Source: NVTR01 sp036480115 (GTDB lineage Bacteria > Pseudomonadota > Alphaproteobacteria > Rhodobacterales > Rhodobacteraceae). Taken from it: a stretch of DNA of 64,000 bases. The notes below the pieces were generated by a model. That model was given only the letters and a program-made list of their open reading frames with translations. It did no database searches and was not told where the DNA came from. The DNA lies in assembly GCA_965224795.1 (NCBI GenBank), contig CBDDAE010000001.1:372001-436000 (forward strand), given 5' to 3'. Numbering within the stretch: position 1 is the stretch's first letter; each line of letters opens with the position of its first letter. This document shows positions 33,812 through 41,950 of the stretch, in pieces. A program made the position numbers and the translations under genes.

Positions 33812-35306
33812 TTTTGCAGCCTTTCAAACAGGCTATGACCGCGGTGAGAATCAGGTTGTATACACCCGCCTAGCAGCGGATCTGGACACGCCGGTTTCCC
33901 TTATGCTGAAACTGGCCGAAGCCCGAACCAATAGTTTTATTTTGGAAAGTGTCACTGGCGGCGAAATTCGTGGCCGGTATTCAATTATCGGTCTAAAGCC
34001 CGATCTGATTTGGCAGTGCAATGGTAAAAAATCCCACATAAACCGCGAAGCGCGATTTGATGATGCCGGTTTTGACGAACAGAAAGGCGCGCCGCTGGAC
34101 AACTTGCGCGTCCTGATTGCCGAAAGCAAAATTGATCTGCCCGATGATTTACCAGCTGCCGCTGCAGGGCTGTTTGGTTATCTTGGCTATGACATGATCC
34201 GACTTATTGAAAACCTGCCAAATATCAATCCCGACCCCCTTGGCCTGCCAGATGCCGTTCTTTTGCGCCCGTCCGTTGTGGCAGTGCTGGACGGGGTAAA
34301 GGGAGAAGTCATTGTAGTTTCCCCTGCCTGGGTTGCTTCAGGCCTGTCTGCGCGCGCCGCCTACGCCCAATCTGCCGAACGGGTCATGGACGCCGTGCGC
34401 GATCTGGAACGCCAACCAAAGGGCACGGGCCATGATTTAGGCGAAGCCTTGCCCGACACTGCACCGCAGTCTAATTTCACCAAAAAGGGCTATTTGGAAG
34501 TCGTCGAAAAGGCCAAGGAATACATCCGAGCCGGTGATATCTTTCAGGTTGTTCCCTCGCAGCGCTGGACCCAAAAATTTAACCTGCCTCCGTTTTCATT
34601 GTACAGATCATTGCGCCGCACCAACCCGTCGCCCTTTATGTTCTATTTCAATTTCGGCGGCTTTCAGGTCATCGGGGCCAGTCCGGAAATTTTGGTACGG
34701 GTCTTTGATGGTGAGGTGACCATTCGCCCGATCGCGGGCACCCGGCCCCGAGGGGCTACGCCAGAAGAAGACAAAGCCCATGAGGTCAGCCTGTTGGCGG
34801 ATGCCAAGGAAAATGCTGAACACCTGATGCTTTTGGATTTGGGGCGCAATGACGCAGGCCGGGTCTCAAAGATCGGAACCGTGCACCCTACCGAACAGTT
34901 TATCATTGAACGCTACAGCCACGTTATGCATATCGTTTCAAATGTCGTGGGCGAATTATCTGATGATCACGACGCCCTGTCCGCCCTTTTGGCTGGCATG
35001 CCCGCTGGAACAGTGTCCGGCGCACCCAAAGTGCGTGCCATGGAAATTATTGATGAATTAGAGCCCGAAAAACGTGGTGTTTATGGCGGTGCTGTCGGCT
35101 ATTTTGCGTCAAACGGTGACATGGACATGTGCATCGCCCTGCGTACAACCGTGCTGAAAGATGCGAACCTTTATATTCAGGCTGGCGGTGGCGTTGTATA
35201 TGACAGTGATCCCGTGGCCGAGTATGAAGAAACCGAGCATAAATCGAAAGCTATCCGACGCGCCGCAGCCGATGCAGGTATGTTTGTGGGCAATTCCAAC
35301 AGCTAA
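33795..35306 (+). CDS. trpE: Anthranilate synthase component I
   Basis: A 503-residue enzyme that, with TrpG, converts chorismate and glutamine to anthranilate, the first step of tryptophan synthesis. Key segments: GRYSIIGLKP, RRTNPSPFMFYF, GASPEILVRV, AGTRPRGATPEED, LDLGRNDAGRVS and MPAGTVSGAPKVRAMEII. The N-terminal LLES-type inhibitor-binding element reads SFILESVTGG. No ATG is available in frame near the expected N-terminus; the TTG at 33795 gives MAATTSFAAFQTGYDRG, the family-like start, with AAGGAA upstream. It overlaps ppiD by 17 bases and is separated from trpG-trpD by a convergent gene. Confidence 0.93.
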   Translation: MAATTSFAAFQTGYDRGENQVVYTRLAADLDTPVSLMLKLAEARTNSFILESVTGGEIRGRYSIIGLKPDLIWQCNGKKSHINREARFDDAGFDEQKGAPLDNLRVLIAESKIDLPDDLPAAAAGLFGYLGYDMIRLIENLPNINPDPLGLPDAVLLRPSVVAVLDGVKGEVIVVSPAWVASGLSARAAYAQSAERVMDAVRDLERQPKGTGHDLGEALPDTAPQSNFTKKGYLEVVEKAKEYIRAGDIFQVVPSQRWTQKFNLPPFSLYRSLRRTNPSPFMFYFNFGGFQVIGASPEILVRVFDGEVTIRPIAGTRPRGATPEEDKAHEVSLLADAKENAEHLMLLDLGRNDAGRVSKIGTVHPTEQFIIERYSHVMHIVSNVVGELSDDHDALSALLAGMPAGTVSGAPKVRAMEIIDELEPEKRGVYGGAVGYFASNGDMDMCIALRTTVLKDANLYIQAGGGVVYDSDPVAEYEETEHKSKAIRRAAADAGMFVGNSNS

Positions 35307-35323
35307 GTTTCCAACCCCTTAGG

Positions 35324-36835
35324 CTATTGGTTTGATAGCAATGCCACTGAAACCGGGGCCAATGCCACAGTACTAGCCCTATTGCCAAGACCCCATTCCA
35401 ACAGCGCGGTCACAGTTTCAGGCCGGTTATGCCCTACCAGAATGACCCCGGTTTGTTGCCCGGCCCTAAACGCGGCCTGATCCAAAAACCGCTTGATCGC
35501 TTCGCCGTCCCGATCATCATCGTCAAAAACCCGAAACACCAATGCTGCCGGAACGCCTTCGCGTTCGGCGACCTGGGTGGCTGAATTCAACCCCCGCGAA
35601 TAGGTGATCATCCCCAAACCAGACGCCGCCAATGCTTCGGCAACCTGGGTTGCAACATTGCGACCAGACTGGAACATTGCATCGGGAATATCCATAACGG
35701 CCACGGCCTCGGGCACCTTTGCCAGATAGGTTTGAAAGGCAACTTCAACATCCTTCGGGGCCGCACCTGCCGGCAAAGGCGCAAGCATTGCCACCTCATT
35801 GCCGCCTGCGCGGTAAGCCGACATGACCGCTTTGGCGTTGTCTTTGCTGGCGTCGACTACGTAACTAACCGGAAACGGCAATTTTTGGCTGGGGGTGGTG
35901 GCCTCAGGCGCGTCACCATCAACCAATAGCACAATGGCCATCAACGGGCGTCCTTCCAGGTTTTCAAAGGCCTGAGCATATTTCTGGATCGCCGGGATTT
36001 CTAAAACTTCTTCCGGTTCGTCCCCTTCGCTAGCTACTGCGCTATCATCGGGCGTTTCTTCATCAGGTTCGCGGCTGGTACGATCTACCACCAAGGCAGT
36101 ACCATTGGTTGTTACTTGTGTATCAGATGCCGGGACCTGGTCTTGCGATGGCGCAACTGGCTCTGGCTCTGGCTCAACAACAACAGGCACCGGAGTTTCC
36201 ACAACAACAGGCGCGGAAAAATCGCTTTCCGGTACAGATTCTGAAATCGGTTGGACCGGTTGTGCGGGTTCGGTCACGGGGGTTGGCTGGACTTCATTAG
36301 TTGGCACTGCCTCAGCAACAACAACAGGAATTTCAGGGGCTTGCGGGGCGCTGGCCTGGGTTGATTGCGTTTGCGGTGCTGGCGCTGGAAGATTGTCATC
36401 CACATTGGCCTGTACGCCTGGCAAAACCGGGGGCAAAATTTCAACAGTTGATTGAGCCGAGGTTTCTGCAGGTGCCACAACAACCGGACCTTGGTCCTGT
36501 TCCGGGCTGGACTGAACAACTGTAGTTTCCTCGGCATCAGGAACGGCGGCAGAGGTGGTCTCCGTCTGCGGAGCCTCTTCGGCATCCACCTGTTCCAGCC
36601 CGCTGACCTGAAGTGAAGGGTCGGTGGCCGGGGCAACTTGTAGTTCAGGCGCTTGCGGTGTGTTGCCTTGATCACCCGATGTCGTTACATCGCCAGAAGT
36701 TGGCGCAACCATAGCAACATCTTTGGGCGGGTCAGAACTAAATCCAACCGTCTCTGCGATCTGCGAAAGCAGCCATAATGACATGACTGACAATACCGAT
36801 CCCCAAAGGACACCCGAAAAAAACCCGCGCCCCAT
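35324..36835 (-). CDS. Divergent polysaccharide deacetylase family protein
   Basis: A 503-residue protein with an N-terminal membrane anchor (about residues 7-27), a very long Pro/Ala/Glu/Val/Thr-rich linker (about 40-280) and a C-terminal domain (about 290-503) resembling the divergent polysaccharide deacetylase (DUF610/YibQ) fold: EVAMLAPLPAGA, ITYSRGLNSATQVAEREG, VFDDDD and GVILVGHNRPETVTALLEWG. The linker should span the periplasm from the inner membrane. Enzymatic activity has not been shown for this family, so the substrate is open. It is transcribed convergently to trpE and divergently from trpG. Confidence 0.8.
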   Translation of the reverse strand: MGRGFFSGVLWGSVLSVMSLWLLSQIAETVGFSSDPPKDVAMVAPTSGDVTTSGDQGNTPQAPELQVAPATDPSLQVSGLEQVDAEEAPQTETTSAAVPDAEETTVVQSSPEQDQGPVVVAPAETSAQSTVEILPPVLPGVQANVDDNLPAPAPQTQSTQASAPQAPEIPVVVAEAVPTNEVQPTPVTEPAQPVQPISESVPESDFSAPVVVETPVPVVVEPEPEPVAPSQDQVPASDTQVTTNGTALVVDRTSREPDEETPDDSAVASEGDEPEEVLEIPAIQKYAQAFENLEGRPLMAIVLLVDGDAPEATTPSQKLPFPVSYVVDASKDNAKAVMSAYRAGGNEVAMLAPLPAGAAPKDVEVAFQTYLAKVPEAVAVMDIPDAMFQSGRNVATQVAEALAASGLGMITYSRGLNSATQVAEREGVPAALVFRVFDDDDRDGEAIKRFLDQAAFRAGQQTGVILVGHNRPETVTALLEWGLGNRASTVALAPVSVALLSNQ

Positions 36836-36867
36836 ACTCGCCTCCGTAGCTTAGCCTGTTTTCCTGA

Positions 36868-36887
36868 CCGGTGGACTTGACCACCGG
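36868..36887. repeat. Inverted repeat between the deacetylase gene and trpG
   Basis: CCGGTGG (36868-36874) and CCACCGG (36881-36887) form a perfect 7-bp inverted repeat around ACTTGA, in the 120-base region between two divergent starts. It could be an operator or a leader hairpin. A small GGG-GCAC-CCC hairpin with five T (about 36926-36940) is also present just before trpG. No leader peptide with Trp codons is visible. Confidence 0.35.
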
Positions 36888-36955
36888 ACCTGCCTTACAC
36901 AAAGTATACCCTGACTGGTCCCGATGGGGCACCCCTTTTTAGAAAGACACGCGGT

Positions 36956-37537
36956 ATGTTGCTGTTGATCGACAACTACGACAGTTTTACCTATAATCTC
37001 GTGCATTATTTGGGCGAATTGGGGGCCGATGTTCAGGTGAATCGCAACGACGCCCTGGATGTGGCACAGGCATTGGCGCTAAAACCAAACGCTATCGTGC
37101 TGTCGCCCGGACCCTGCGACCCGGATCAAGCCGGAATTTGTCTGGAACTGACCCAAGCCGCAGCTGAAAATAAAATACCCCTGTTGGGGGTTTGTCTTGG
37201 ACACCAAACCATCGGTCAGGCCTTTGGCGGAAATATTGTCCGCTGCCATGAAATCGTACACGGCAAGATTGGTTTGATCAGCCATAGCGCTGACGGTATT
37301 TTTGCGGGTATCGCCACGCCGTTTAAAGCAACACGGTATCATTCGCTGGTGGTGGATCCCAATACCCTGCCCGATTGTCTGGAAACCACGGCGACACTTG
37401 CGGATGGGACAATAATGGGACTGGCACATAAAACCCTGCCCATACACGGTGTACAGTTTCACCCGGAATCCATTGCCTCTGAGCACGGGCACAAATTATT
37501 GCAAAATTTCCTTGATCTGGTGGGCGTCCCAGCATGA
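36956..37537 (+). CDS. trpG: Anthranilate synthase component II (glutamine amidotransferase)
   Basis: A 193-residue class I glutamine amidotransferase supplying ammonia to TrpE. It shows IDNYDSFTYNLVHYLGELG at the N-terminus, the nucleophile Cys80 in GVCLGHQTIGQAFGG and the His169/Glu171 pair in VQFHPESI. The length fits a monofunctional TrpG. Its last bases overlap the trpD start (ATGA), indicating translational coupling. Confidence 0.94.
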   Translation: MLLLIDNYDSFTYNLVHYLGELGADVQVNRNDALDVAQALALKPNAIVLSPGPCDPDQAGICLELTQAAAENKIPLLGVCLGHQTIGQAFGGNIVRCHEIVHGKIGLISHSADGIFAGIATPFKATRYHSLVVDPNTLPDCLETTATLADGTIMGLAHKTLPIHGVQFHPESIASEHGHKLLQNFLDLVGVPA

Positions 37538-38550
37538 GCGATAGCTTGAAACCACTGATTGATACCGCCATCCAGCGCCCGTTGACAACGGCCGAAGCTA
37601 AGCAGGCCTTCACCATCCTGTTTGAAGGCGACGCCACCCCCAGCCAGATTGGCGGGTTTTTAATTGCCCTACGCACTCGCGGAGAAACCGTTGGTGAATA
37701 CGCCGCCGCCGCCACTGTTATGCGCGCTAAATGCAATCCGGTATCAGCCCCAAAAGACGCCATAGATATTGTTGGCACCGGCGGTTCTGGCAAGCCCACG
37801 TTGAACATTTCAACGGCAACCGCATTTACCGTGGCCGGGGCCGGTGTTCCAGTGGCCAAGCATGGCAATCGCAAACTATCGTCAAATTCCGGGGCCGCCG
37901 ATGCCCTAGGGGTGAACGGCGTTGAGGTCATGGTAAGTCCGGACATCGTTGAACGAGCGCTGTCTGAAATTGGCATCGCCTTTATGATGGCCCCCATGCA
38001 TCACCCGGCGATCAAGCATGTGATGCCAACACGCATGGAACTGGGCACCCGCACGATTTTCAACATCCTGGGACCGCTTACCAATCCGGCCGGTGTCAAG
38101 TTTCAGCTTACTGGTACATTTTCGCGCGACCTGATCCGCCCCATGGCCGAAACCCTGCTGCAACTGGGTAGTAAATCTGCCTGGTTAGTACATGGTTCAG
38201 ACGGCACGGATGAATTGACCATAACCGGGATCAGTTGGGTGTCAGCGCTGGAAAAAGGCAAAGTAACTGAATTTGAAATACACCCGGAAGATGCCGGATT
38301 GCCGGTGCATGGCTATGATAAAATCACCGGTGGTTCGCCCAAATCCAATGGCCATGCACTGGCGGCGGTTCTCGCCGGGCAAACCGGGGCTTACCGGGAT
38401 GCAGTATTGCTGAACAGCGCGGCTGCTCTGAAAATTGTTGGCAAAGTCAGCGATCTGAAACAGGGGGTTGAAATGGCCGCGCACAGCATTGACAGCGGTG
38501 AAGCCCAACAAAAGCTAAAGGGGTTGGCCCGGATCACCAGCGGGGCGTAA
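37534..38550 (+). CDS. trpD: Anthranilate phosphoribosyltransferase
   Basis: A 338-residue enzyme transferring phosphoribose from PRPP to anthranilate. The PRPP-binding DIVGTGGSGKPTLNISTA, the KHGNRKLSSNSGAADALGV loop and RTIFNILGPLTNPA are diagnostic. It overlaps trpG by 4 bases. A terminator-like element follows about 40 bases after the stop, so trpC may have its own promoter in the 147-base gap. Confidence 0.95.
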   Translation: MSDSLKPLIDTAIQRPLTTAEAKQAFTILFEGDATPSQIGGFLIALRTRGETVGEYAAAATVMRAKCNPVSAPKDAIDIVGTGGSGKPTLNISTATAFTVAGAGVPVAKHGNRKLSSNSGAADALGVNGVEVMVSPDIVERALSEIGIAFMMAPMHHPAIKHVMPTRMELGTRTIFNILGPLTNPAGVKFQLTGTFSRDLIRPMAETLLQLGSKSAWLVHGSDGTDELTITGISWVSALEKGKVTEFEIHPEDAGLPVHGYDKITGGSPKSNGHALAAVLAGQTGAYRDAVLLNSAAALKIVGKVSDLKQGVEMAAHSIDSGEAQQKLKGLARITSGA

Positions 38551-38591
38551 AACCTAGCCGATATCAATAATGTTGCGCTGCGTCGCGGTGC

Positions 38592-38609
38592 CTCCGGCAG
38601 GAGTATTTT
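38592..38609 (+). terminator. Terminator-like repeat after trpD
   Basis: CTCC-GGCA-GGAG followed by TATTTT forms a short hairpin with a T-rich tail. It sits within a roughly 40-base element (about 38586-38630) that recurs, with about 90% identity by eye, on the opposite strand at about 50951-50991, also just downstream of a gene. Confidence 0.5.
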
Positions 38610-38697
38610 CGACCAAAAAGAAACGCCAGGCAGTCGCAAGCAGAATTGTAAGCCAACTTGGCTTCACATCACCAGGCACAGCGGTTATCTTTTGGCC

Positions 38698-39510
38698 ATG
38701 AATTCAGCTCTGGAAAACATCAAAACCTACAAACTGCAGGAAATTGCCGACGCTAAACTGGCCGTCCCGCTGGAAGAATTGGAAAGCGCTGCCCGCGCCA
38801 CATCGCCGGTACGCGGGTTTATTGCGGCCCTGCAAACCGCCAGCCAGACCGGGTATGGATTGATAGCCGAGATCAAAAAAGCCAGCCCTTCCAAGGGGTT
38901 GATCCGGGCGGATTTTGATCCGGCTGAATTGGCGCTGGCCTACGCAGATGGCGGGGCGACCTGTCTTTCAGTGCTAACGGATACCCCAAGTTTTCAAGGG
39001 GCACCTGAATTTTTAAGCGCCGCTCGCGACGCAGTTGAATTACCGGTTCTGCGCAAGGATTTCATGTACGATCCCTACCAGGTTGTACAGGCCCGCGCCT
39101 GGGGGGCTGATTGTATTTTGATTATAATGGCCGCCGTCTCTGACTCCCAGGCCCAGGAACTTGAAGACGCGGCCCTGACATGGGGTATGGATGTTTTGGT
39201 TGAGGTGCATAATGAAGCGGAATTATCGCGCTCGGAAGCGCTAAAATCGCCGCTATTGGGGATAAATAACCGTAATCTTAAAACTTTTGAAACTGATCTT
39301 GAGGTGACTCGCCACCTGTCAAAACTGGCCCCCGCCGACCGTACTTTGGTTTCCGAAAGCGGCCTTTCCAGCGCCGATGATCTGGCAGATTTAGCCCGGT
39401 TTGGCGCGCGGGTTTTTCTGGTCGGGGAAAGTCTGATGCGCCAGCCCGATGTCACCAAGGCTACACGCACACTTTTGGCCCACCCTTTGGTGGCAGGCAG
39501 GGGCATGTAA
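38698..39510 (+). CDS. trpC: Indole-3-glycerol phosphate synthase
   Basis: A 270-residue TIM-barrel enzyme closing the indole ring in tryptophan synthesis. Conserved elements are IAEIKKASPSKGLIRADFDP, LSVLTDTPSFQG, VLRKDFMYDPYQV, LLGINNRNLKTFE and LVSESGLSS. It is monofunctional (no TrpF domain). The ATG at 38698 is used because upstream in-frame codons are TTG only. moaC begins on the last base of the trpC stop (TAATG), giving the trpC-moaC-moeA operon. Confidence 0.95.
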   Translation: MNSALENIKTYKLQEIADAKLAVPLEELESAARATSPVRGFIAALQTASQTGYGLIAEIKKASPSKGLIRADFDPAELALAYADGGATCLSVLTDTPSFQGAPEFLSAARDAVELPVLRKDFMYDPYQVVQARAWGADCILIIMAAVSDSQAQELEDAALTWGMDVLVEVHNEAELSRSEALKSPLLGINNRNLKTFETDLEVTRHLSKLAPADRTLVSESGLSSADDLADLARFGARVFLVGESLMRQPDVTKATRTLLAHPLVAGRGM

Positions 39511-39983
39511 TGGCTAAACTTACCCATTTTGATGACACCGGCGGCGCCCACATGGTGGATGTGTCGGACAAAGCGGTTACAGCACGTGTTGCTGTCGCCC
39601 AAGGTCACATTCAAATGTCTTCGCAAACGCTTGATATTATTGTAAAAGGTGCCTCAAAGAAGGGCGATGTTTTGGGGGTGGCAAGGTTGGCTGGAATAAT
39701 GGCCGCCAAAAAAACATCAGAGCTTATTCCACTTTGCCACCCGTTGCCAATTTCCAAAGTTGCGCTGGAATTAACGCCAGACAGTAAACTTGCCGGCATT
39801 CGCGTCACCGCGACCGTGAAAACCACCGGTCAAACCGGAGTAGAAATGGAGGCATTGACGGCCGTGTCAGTTGCCTGCCTGACCATCTATGACATGATAA
39901 AATCCGTTCAAAAAGACATGCAGATTTCCGGCATCAGCCTGACCCTGAAAGATGGCGGTAAGTCCGGGCGCTACGGGGCATAG
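39510..39983 (+). CDS. moaC: Cyclic pyranopterin monophosphate synthase
   Basis: A 157-residue molybdenum-cofactor enzyme that forms cyclic pyranopterin monophosphate together with MoaA. Motifs: KGDVLGVARLAGIMAAKKTSELIPLCHPL and TGVEMEALTAVSVACLTIYDM, followed by the catalytic Lys in IKSVQKDM (given in parts). It is fused by overlapping stop/start codons to trpC and followed 3 bases later by moeA. Confidence 0.95.
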   Translation: MAKLTHFDDTGGAHMVDVSDKAVTARVAVAQGHIQMSSQTLDIIVKGASKKGDVLGVARLAGIMAAKKTSELIPLCHPLPISKVALELTPDSKLAGIRVTATVKTTGQTGVEMEALTAVSVACLTIYDMIKSVQKDMQISGISLTLKDGGKSGRYGA

Positions 39984-39986
39984 GCA

Positions 39987-41159
39987 GTGATTTCCGTTGA
40001 TGACGCCTTAACCCAGATATTTAAATTGATCAGACCGGTTCCATCCGAAACCATCCGCCTAGAAGACGCTGACGGCCGGGTTCTTAGCATTCCGGCAGTG
40101 GCAAAACGTGATCAGCCGCCCTTTGCGGCATCTGCCATGGATGGTTATGCGATTTGCAAACAGGACGCGTCTACTGGTGCAAAGCTAAAAATCATTGGGC
40201 AATCAGCCGCAGGGCATGGTTTTTCGGGTCAGGTTGCCCCGGGGCAATGCGTACGGATATTCACTGGCGCCCCCTTGCCCAATGGGGCCGACTTAGTGGT
40301 CATTCAGGAAGATGTTGCGCGCCAAGGTGAAACTATCGCCTTGCAAGGCTTGCCGGAAAAATCTGGCCATGTTCGCCCCGCCGGGGGTGATTTTTGTGCA
40401 GGTGAACAACTGGTAGCGCCGCGCCTGTTAGGCCCAAGTGATCTGTCCCTGCTGGCGTCAATGAATGTTGCCACGCTCACTGTAGCGCGCCGTCCGGTGG
40501 TGGCGCTGATCGCCACCGGGGACGAACTGGTGATGTCAGGTGAAACGCCAAATTCTGATCAAATCATTGCTTCTAACAGTTTTGGACTGGCCGCAATGGC
40601 ACGCCGCGTCGGTGCCCAACCCAGGATCCTGCCGATCGCGCGCGACAATGCAACATCCTTAGAATACGCCTTTTCTCTGGCCAAGGGGGCGGATCTGGTG
40701 GTGACCATTGGCGGCGCGTCAGTTGGCGACCATGATATCGTAGCAGATGTGGTGAAAAGCATTGGCATCAAACCTGCGTTTCACAAAATCGCCATGCGAC
40801 CCGGAAAGCCGCTCATGGCTGGCAAGTTTGGGAACGCCATACATTTAGGCTTGCCGGGCAACCCGGTTTCTTCGCTGGTTTGTGGACATATTTTTATGCT
40901 GCCTGCCCTGCGCGCGATGCAAGGTTTGCTTGCCGAACCTGCCCCCAGACACGGCGCCGTATTGACCCAAGACATTTCGAGCAATGGCCCGCGCGAACAC
41001 TATATGCGGGCCCGGGTTACGAACGGTGAGATCACAGTATTTGACAAACAGGACAGTGCTTTGCTGGGGGTTATGTCTCAGGCCAACGCGCTTTTGGTGC
41101 GTCCGGTGGATGACCGGGCCCGCAAAAAGGGGGCACAGGTTACATATGTGTCGATATAA
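39987..41159 (+). CDS. moeA: Molybdopterin molybdenumtransferase
   Basis: A 390-residue enzyme that inserts molybdate into adenylylated molybdopterin. The N-terminal region has PPFAASAMDGYA and RIFTGAPLPNGAD; the MoCF-binding domain contains IATGDELV, TIGGASVGDHD and LPGNPVSSLVC. The start is GTG at 39987, three bases after moaC. It ends 93 bases before lexA; the same order moaC-moeA-lexA is common in Rhodobacterales. Confidence 0.94.
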   Translation: MISVDDALTQIFKLIRPVPSETIRLEDADGRVLSIPAVAKRDQPPFAASAMDGYAICKQDASTGAKLKIIGQSAAGHGFSGQVAPGQCVRIFTGAPLPNGADLVVIQEDVARQGETIALQGLPEKSGHVRPAGGDFCAGEQLVAPRLLGPSDLSLLASMNVATLTVARRPVVALIATGDELVMSGETPNSDQIIASNSFGLAAMARRVGAQPRILPIARDNATSLEYAFSLAKGADLVVTIGGASVGDHDIVADVVKSIGIKPAFHKIAMRPGKPLMAGKFGNAIHLGLPGNPVSSLVCGHIFMLPALRAMQGLLAEPAPRHGAVLTQDISSNGPREHYMRARVTNGEITVFDKQDSALLGVMSQANALLVRPVDDRARKKGAQVTYVSI

Positions 41160-41168
41160 ATCCTATTA

Positions 41169-41208
41169 TTGACACATAACGGGAACATGCGTAGAACATT
41201 TGTTGAAC
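41169..41208 (+). promoter_or_regulatory. lexA promoter with overlapping SOS boxes
   Basis: TTGACA at 41169-41174 and TAGAAC at 41192-41197 (17-base spacer) form a good promoter. Three GAAC half-sites occur at 41183, 41194 and 41205, each 11 bases apart, giving two overlapping GAAC-N7-GAAC boxes (the complement of GTTC-N7-GTTC, the alphaproteobacterial LexA site). The middle half-site lies inside the -10 element, so LexA binding would block its own transcription. Confidence 0.85.
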
Positions 41209-41252
41209 GCCCACGTAAGGGCGAGCGATCCCACTGCGCAAGGAACGAGCAA

Positions 41253-41942
41253 ATGTTGACCAAGAAGCAACTGGAACTGTTGAATTTTATTCACCAACGT
41301 GTGCAACGCGAAGGCGTGCCCCCTTCCTTTGATGAAATGAAAGAAGCCTTAAGCCTGCGTTCAAAATCCGGCATACACCGGCTGATCACAGCGCTGGAAG
41401 AACGCGGCTTTATTCGTCGACTTGCGCACCGCGCCCGCGCCATTGAGATTGTGAAGCTACCGGACGCTATGCTCAAACCCACAGGCTTTATGCCTCGGGT
41501 GATTGAGGGTGACAAATCCGACCCCCCCCATGCAGCCATGCCTGTTGCCCCAATTCACGCTACAGAATTGCCGGTGATGGGACGCATTGCCGCTGGACTG
41601 CCGATAGAGGCCATTGCCGATGGATCGCAAAACATTGCAGTGCCAGAATCCATGCTTCAGGGCAGCGGCAACCACTATGCGCTGGAAGTGAAAGGTGATT
41701 CAATGATTGACGCGGGCATTAATGATGGCGACGTAGTCGTCATTCGTGAAGGTAGCACTGCCGAAAATGGCGACATTGTTGTGGCCATTGTTGAAGGCCA
41801 CGAAGCCACCTTGAAAAAGTTTCGCCGCAAGGGCAATTCAATCGCGTTGGAAGCTGCCAATGATGCCTATGAAACCCGGGTATTTCGGGATGATCAGATA
41901 AAGGTTCAGGGACGTTTAGTTGGACTGATCCGCACGTATTGA
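41253..41942 (+). CDS. lexA: LexA repressor
   Basis: A 229-residue SOS repressor and self-cleaving protease. The N-terminal winged helix has PPSFDEMKEALSLRSKSGIH; the cleavage site is Ala114-Gly115 (GRIAAGLP) and the catalytic dyad is Ser150 (VKGDSMIDAG) with Lys188 (EATLKKF). AAGGA before the ATG at 41253 decides the start. It is autoregulated by the boxes at 41183-41208. It converges with comEC, 8 bases apart. Confidence 0.95.
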   Translation: MLTKKQLELLNFIHQRVQREGVPPSFDEMKEALSLRSKSGIHRLITALEERGFIRRLAHRARAIEIVKLPDAMLKPTGFMPRVIEGDKSDPPHAAMPVAPIHATELPVMGRIAAGLPIEAIADGSQNIAVPESMLQGSGNHYALEVKGDSMIDAGINDGDVVVIREGSTAENGDIVVAIVEGHEATLKKFRRKGNSIALEAANDAYETRVFRDDQIKVQGRLVGLIRTY

Positions 41943-41950
41943 CCCTTGTA

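Noticed and set aside
36940..36956. trp leader peptide attenuator before trpG
   Set aside because: The only short frame nearby has no Trp codons and no competing helices.
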